Source: Eoetvoesia sp035555955 (GTDB lineage Bacteria > Pseudomonadota > Gammaproteobacteria > Burkholderiales > Burkholderiaceae_B). From it: a stretch of DNA of 64,000 bases. Both the position numbers and the translations under genes were made by a program. This document shows, in pieces, positions 60,057 to 64,000 of this stretch. The stretch lies in NCBI RefSeq assembly GCF_035555955.1, contig NZ_DATMGA010000003.1:1-64000 (forward strand), in the 5' to 3' direction. Each line of letters begins with the position of its first letter. Position 1 is the first letter of the stretch. Under the pieces are notes generated by a model that saw only the letters and a list, made by a program, of their open reading frames with translations, had not been told where the DNA came from and made no database searches.

Positions 60057-60788
60057 ATGGCCGGACATAGTAAGTGGGCGAACATCCAGCACCGCAAGGG
60101 GCGCCAAGATGCCAAACGAGGCAAACTCTGGACAAAAATCATTCGTGAGATCACCGTGGCGGCGCGGGCCGCGGGGCCCGACCCTGATTCCAATCCGCGC
60201 CTGCGCCTGGCCTGGGACAAAGCCACCGCCGCCAACATGCCCAAAGACAACATCCAGCGCGCCATCACGCGCGGCGCGGGCGGTGCGGACGGCGCCAACT
60301 ACGAAGAAATCCGCTACGAGGGCTACGGCCCCAGCGGCGCCGCCGTCATCGTCGACTGCATGACCGACAACCGCATGCGCACCGTCGCCGAAGTACGCCA
60401 CGCCTTTTCCAAGCACGGCGGCAACCTGGGCCAGGAAGGCTCTGTGGCCTTCATGTTCAAGCACTGCGGCCAGTTCATCTTCGCGCCCGGAACTTCCGAA
60501 GAGCAGGTGATGGAGGTCGGGCTGGAGGCCGGCGCCGACGATATCCAGACCGACGATGAAGGCGTCATCGAAGTCACCTGCCCGCCAAGCGACTACAGCG
60601 CCGTCAAGACGGCCTTCGAGGCGGCCGGGCTGGTCCCCGAGGTACAGGCCGTTACCATGAAGGCCCTGAACGAAGCCGAGCTCGCCGGCGACGATGCGGC
60701 AAAAATGCAGAAGATGCTCGACGTGCTGGAAAGCCTGGACGACGTCCAGGAGGTATTCACCACGGCCGTGCTCGACGAACAGGAATAA
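60057..60788 (+). CDS. yebC: YebC/PmpR-family translation or transcription factor
   Basis: This 243-residue protein begins M-A-G-H-S-K-W-A-N-I-Q-H-R-K, the hallmark of the family, followed by I-x-x-A-I-x-R-G-x-G and E-G-Y-G-P-S-G-A-A-V-I-V-D-C-M-T-D-N-R-M-R. Family members act in gene regulation or relief of ribosome stalling. It is upstream of purD. Confidence 0.96.
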   Translation: MAGHSKWANIQHRKGRQDAKRGKLWTKIIREITVAARAAGPDPDSNPRLRLAWDKATAANMPKDNIQRAITRGAGGADGANYEEIRYEGYGPSGAAVIVDCMTDNRMRTVAEVRHAFSKHGGNLGQEGSVAFMFKHCGQFIFAPGTSEEQVMEVGLEAGADDIQTDDEGVIEVTCPPSDYSAVKTAFEAAGLVPEVQAVTMKALNEAELAGDDAAKMQKMLDVLESLDDVQEVFTTAVLDEQE

Positions 60789-60879
60789 CGCCTTCTTCCT
60801 GCTGCACCCGGGTTGAGCCAGATCAACCCGGCCTTCCCCACTTCGCTATACAGTAATCCCTGGACACCACAATACCATC

Positions 60880-62175
60880 ATGAAACTCCTTGTTATCGGC
60901 AGCGGCGGACGCGAACATGCCCTGGCCTGGCGGCTGGCCCAATCGGAGCGCATCCAGAAAGTCTACGTAGCCCCGGGCAATGGCGGCACCGCCACCACCG
61001 ACCTGCTCGAAAATGTCGACCTGACGGCGGCCGACGACCTGATTGCGTTCGCCCGCAAGGAAGGCGTGGCCTACACCGTCGTCGGGCCCGAGGCTCCGCT
61101 GGCCGCGGGCATCGTCGACGCCTTTCGCGCCGCCGGCCTGAAGATCTTCGGGCCCACGCAAAAAGCGGCGCAGTTGGAAAGCTCGAAAGACTACGCCAAG
61201 GCCTTCATGGTGCGCCACCATATTCCCACCGCCGCCTACCAGACCTTCACCGACCCCGGACAAGCCAAGGCCTACATCAGCGAACAAGGCGCGCCCATCG
61301 TCGTCAAGGCCGACGGCCTGGCGGCCGGCAAGGGCGTCGTCGTCGCCGCCAGCGTCCAGGAAGCCCACGAAGCCATCGACAAGATGCTCGGCGACGGCTC
61401 CCTGGGGCCGGCCGGCGCGCGCGTGGTCATCGAAGAATGCCTGCAGGGCGAAGAAGCCAGCTTCATGGTCATGAGCGACGGCCACGAAGTGCTGGTTCTG
61501 GCCACCAGCCAGGACCACAAGCGGCTGCTCGACCACGACCAGGGCCCCAATACGGGCGGCATGGGCGCCTATTCACCTGCTCCCATCGTCACGCCGGCCT
61601 TGCACAACCGCATCATGCGCGAAGTCATCCACCCCACCTTGCAGGGCATGGCCAAGGACGGCATTCCCTATACCGGCTTTCTGTACGCCGGACTCATGAT
61701 CGGCGACGGCCCCGACGCCAGCCGCCCGATCAAGGTGCTGGAGTACAACTGCCGCATGGGCGACCCCGAAACCCAGCCCATCATGATGCGCGTCAAAAGC
61801 GACCTGACCGAAGTCTTCGAGCACGCCGTCAACGGCACGCTCGAAAAGGCCAGCATCACCTGGGACCGGCGCACCGCCCTGGGCGTCGTGCTGGCCGCCA
61901 AGAACTACCCCGGCACGCCGCGCACCGGCGATACCATCACCGGCCTGCCGCAAGGCAATGGCGACTGTTTCGTGTTTCACGCCGGCACTCGCCTGGAAGA
62001 CGGCGTCATCAAGACTGCGGGGGGCCGGGTCCTGTGCGTGACGGCGCTGGGCGATTCGGTCAAGCGCGCGCAGGCCGCCGCCTACCAGTGCGTGCAGGAA
62101 ATCCAGTTCGACGGCCGCCAATACCGCGGCGATATCGGCTGGCGCGCCATTTCGCACTCGGAAACCTCGTCCTGA
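60880..62175 (+). CDS. purD: Phosphoribosylamine-glycine ligase
   Basis: This 431-residue ATP-grasp enzyme makes glycinamide ribonucleotide. Features are V-I-G-S-G-G-R-E-H-A-L, V-K-A-D-G-L-A-A-G-K-G-V, E-E-x-L-x-G-E-E-A-S-F and E-Y-N-C-R-M-G-D-P-E-T-Q. Length is typical. hemF follows after 46 bases. Confidence 0.97.
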   Translation: MKLLVIGSGGREHALAWRLAQSERIQKVYVAPGNGGTATTDLLENVDLTAADDLIAFARKEGVAYTVVGPEAPLAAGIVDAFRAAGLKIFGPTQKAAQLESSKDYAKAFMVRHHIPTAAYQTFTDPGQAKAYISEQGAPIVVKADGLAAGKGVVVAASVQEAHEAIDKMLGDGSLGPAGARVVIEECLQGEEASFMVMSDGHEVLVLATSQDHKRLLDHDQGPNTGGMGAYSPAPIVTPALHNRIMREVIHPTLQGMAKDGIPYTGFLYAGLMIGDGPDASRPIKVLEYNCRMGDPETQPIMMRVKSDLTEVFEHAVNGTLEKASITWDRRTALGVVLAAKNYPGTPRTGDTITGLPQGNGDCFVFHAGTRLEDGVIKTAGGRVLCVTALGDSVKRAQAAAYQCVQEIQFDGRQYRGDIGWRAISHSETSS

Positions 62176-62221
62176 CCCGCACTCTTCGGGCGGACATCGC
62201 CAACTGAAAGGAATTCGTCAC

Positions 62222-63130
62222 ATGGCTGTGCCCATCTCTTCCGCCCGCGACTATTTTCTGGGCCTCCAGGCCCGCATCGTGGCCGCCCTGGAACAGGCCG
62301 ACGGCACGCCGTTCGAGGCCGACCACTGGCAGCGCGAAGAAGGCGGCGGAGGCCTGTCGCGCCTGCTCGAAGGCGGTCCGCTGTTCGAGCGGGCCGGCGT
62401 CTTGTTCAGCCACGTCCAGGGCAAGGCCCTGCCGCCCTCGGCCAGCGCGCACCGCCCCGATCTGGCCGGACGGTCCTGGGAGGCCATGGGGGTGTCCATG
62501 GTCCTGCATCCGCGCAACCCCTATGTTCCCACCACGCACATGAACGTGCGCCTGTTCGTCGCCAAGGCTCCCGCGCACGGCGGCGCCGACGACGTATTCT
62601 GGTTCGGCGGCGGCCTCGACCTCACCCCCTACTACCCCTTCGAGGAAGACGCCCGGCATTTTCATCAGGCCTGCCACGATGCCCTGGCGCCCTTCGGCCA
62701 GGACAAATACCCAGCCTACAAAAAATGGTGCGACGAATACTTTTATCTCAAGCACCGCAACGAGACCCGCGGCATCGGCGGCATTTTCTTCGACGACGTG
62801 AACGACGGCGGCTTCGAGCAAAGCTTCGCCATGACGAAATCGGTGGGCGACAGCTTCCTGGACGCCTACATGCCCATCGTCGAAAAGCGCGAACCCATGC
62901 CGTACGGCGAACGGCAGCGCGACTTCCAGGCTTACCGCCGGGGCCGCTACGTCGAGTTCAACCTGGTGTTCGACCGCGGCACGCTGTTCGGCCTGCAGTC
63001 GGGCGGGCGCACTGAGTCCATCCTGTTGTCCATGCCGCCCATGGCAACCTGGCGCTACAACTGGGCTCCCGCAGCCGACACCCCCGAGGCGGAACTGTCC
63101 GCCTTCCTGAAACCCCGGCAATGGCTATAA
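62222..63130 (+). CDS. hemF: Oxygen-dependent coproporphyrinogen III oxidase
   Basis: This 302-residue enzyme decarboxylates coproporphyrinogen III in heme synthesis using O2. Family segments F-G-G-G-L-D-L-T-P-Y-Y-P, H-R-N-E-T-R-G-I-G-G-I-F-F-D-D and R-R-G-R-Y-V-E-F-N-L-V-F-D-R-G are intact. Its last ten bases overlap nadD. Confidence 0.97.
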   Translation: MAVPISSARDYFLGLQARIVAALEQADGTPFEADHWQREEGGGGLSRLLEGGPLFERAGVLFSHVQGKALPPSASAHRPDLAGRSWEAMGVSMVLHPRNPYVPTTHMNVRLFVAKAPAHGGADDVFWFGGGLDLTPYYPFEEDARHFHQACHDALAPFGQDKYPAYKKWCDEYFYLKHRNETRGIGGIFFDDVNDGGFEQSFAMTKSVGDSFLDAYMPIVEKREPMPYGERQRDFQAYRRGRYVEFNLVFDRGTLFGLQSGGRTESILLSMPPMATWRYNWAPAADTPEAELSAFLKPRQWL

Positions 63131-63741
63131 AGAAAATCGGCCTGCTGGGCGGCAGCTTCGATCCAGTGCACCTGGGCCACACGCGCCTGGCCGAGACCGC
63201 CCGCGAGGCCCTGGCGCTGGACGAACTGCAATTGCTGCCGGCGGCCAATCCCTGGCAGCGGCCGGAACTGGCGGCCAGCGCCCAGCACCGCCTGGCCATG
63301 CTGGAAATCGCCATTGCAAAAAAACCCCGGCTGGCCATCAACCCGATGGAAATCGAACGCGGCGGCAAAACCTACACTATCGACACGCTCGAACAGCTTC
63401 CCGGCAACGCCCGGTATTATTGGATAACCGGCGCCGACCAGATCGCCAATTTCTGTTCCTGGCACCGCTGGGAAGAAATCGCCGCGCGGGTACGGCTGGT
63501 CGTCGCCCAGCGCCCCGGCTCCAGCGCCCAGGCGCCGGCACCGCTGCAAGAAGCACTTGCCCGGGAAAACACCCCGTTGATCAGCCTGCCCTTCGAAGCC
63601 ACGGCCATTTCGGCCACGGACATCCGGCGCCGCCTGGCGCAGGATCTGCCGGTGGACGGCCTGCTCGACGACGCCGTCGCGCAATATATCCGGCGGCACG
63701 GGCTGTATAAACCCGCCGCTTCCCAACCGATCAAGGTATAG
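63121..63741 (+). CDS. nadD: Nicotinate-nucleotide adenylyltransferase
   Basis: This 206-residue enzyme forms NaAD from NaMN and ATP. The nucleotidyltransferase motif L-G-G-S-F-D-P-V-H-L-G-H is at the N-terminus and I-S-A-T-D-I-R-R-R near the end. It overlaps hemF by ten bases and is followed nine bases later by rsfS, a usual nadD-rsfS pairing. Confidence 0.96.
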   Translation: MAIKKIGLLGGSFDPVHLGHTRLAETAREALALDELQLLPAANPWQRPELAASAQHRLAMLEIAIAKKPRLAINPMEIERGGKTYTIDTLEQLPGNARYYWITGADQIANFCSWHRWEEIAARVRLVVAQRPGSSAQAPAPLQEALARENTPLISLPFEATAISATDIRRRLAQDLPVDGLLDDAVAQYIRRHGLYKPAASQPIKV

Positions 63742-63749
63742 TTCAGTAC

Positions 63750-64000
63750 ATGGATATTACAAAACTGCAACGCCTCGTCCTCGACGCCCTCGAAGACGTC
63801 AAGGCGCAAGACATCAAGGTCTTCAACACCAGCCACATCACCAGTCTGTTCGACAGGGTGATCATCGCCAGCGGAACCTCCAACCGGCAAACCCGAGCCC
63901 TGGCATCCAGCGTCAGCGACGCCGCGCGCAAGCACAAGATACCCATCATCGCCCACGAAGGCGAAGACACGGGCGAATGGGTGCTGATCGACCTGGGCGA
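63750..64000 (+). CDS. rsfS: Ribosomal silencing factor RsfS (partial, cut by window end)
   Basis: The first 83 residues are present. D-I-K-V-F-N-T-S-H-I-T-S-L-F-D-R-V-I-I-A-S-G-T-S-N-R-Q and G-E-W-V-L-I-D-L-G are typical of RsfS (Iojap family), which binds ribosomal protein L14 and blocks subunit joining in stationary phase. The C-terminus lies beyond the window. Confidence 0.94.
   Translation, partial: MDITKLQRLVLDALEDVKAQDIKVFNTSHITSLFDRVIIASGTSNRQTRALASSVSDAARKHKIPIIAHEGEDTGEWVLIDLG

Overview
The window is a GC-rich bacterial chromosome segment, most likely from a betaproteobacterium of the order Burkholderiales, family Alcaligenaceae (Bordetella, Achromobacter or Pusillimonas relatives). 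This is inferred from gene content and arrangement: a nit-tldD pair, a BpH3-type short H-NS protein, a complete ect/ehu ectoine locus and many catabolic islands. No database search was run. There are no rRNA genes, CRISPR arrays, prophage genes or intact insertion sequences. One tRNA gene (Lys, anticodon CUU) is present.

Layout. (1) 0.06-9.8 kb: a purine catabolic island running from xanthine to glyoxylate and urea. xdhB, xdhA, allA, alc, uraD, puuE and a GntR-type regulator lie on the minus strand; uraH and the membrane urate oxidase puuD are divergent. (2) 9.8-15.4 kb: a first aromatic island with a VanA-like Rieske oxygenase, LigA/LigB-type extradiol dioxygenase, a fumarylacetoacetate-hydrolase-family enzyme, an NTF2-fold protein, an IclR-type regulator and an Asp/Glu-racemase-like protein. 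(3) 15.4-24.2 kb: a plasmid-R64-like thin pilus operon pilL-N-O-P-Q-R-S-V. (4) 24.5-33.6 kb: mostly housekeeping genes (tRNA-Lys, purB, a GST, mnmA, a D-lactate-type FAD dehydrogenase, aroG) and several small unknowns. aroG is preceded by a newly recognisable Phe/Tyr-rich leader peptide and attenuator. (5) 33.7-40.9 kb: ectoine uptake (ehuBCDA, plus strand) facing ectoine synthesis and hydroxylation (ectR-ectA-ectB-ectC-ectD, minus strand). The two units meet at a hairpin element and share an operator-like motif. (6) 41-48.7 kb: tldD, nit, H-NS, a DUF4136 lipoprotein, pepN and fbp. (7) 48.7-56.5 kb: a second aromatic island with Rieske dioxygenase alpha/beta, a dihydrodiol-dehydrogenase-like SDR, LigA/LigB, an alpha/beta hydrolase, a degenerate SDR, a GntR regulator, an orphan periplasmic binding protein and a cupin. 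(8) 56.7-64 kb: a secreted unknown, qor, a HerA-like ATPase, yebC, purD, hemF, nadD and the start of rsfS.

The most interesting non-coding features are three. The first is the aroG attenuator, whose parts (promoter, leader peptide, antiterminator and terminator) can all be seen. The second is a family of palindromic elements: a 270-bp element with 27-bp perfect terminal inverted repeats and two internal hairpins, a related 76-bp hairpin, and a 31-bp mini-copy of its ends. In all three cases the minus-strand neighbour ends at a TAG at the element's edge. The third is a set of operator-like repeats next to the regulators of each catabolic or stress island. The organism appears to be a metabolically versatile, osmotolerant environmental bacterium that uses purines and aromatic compounds.
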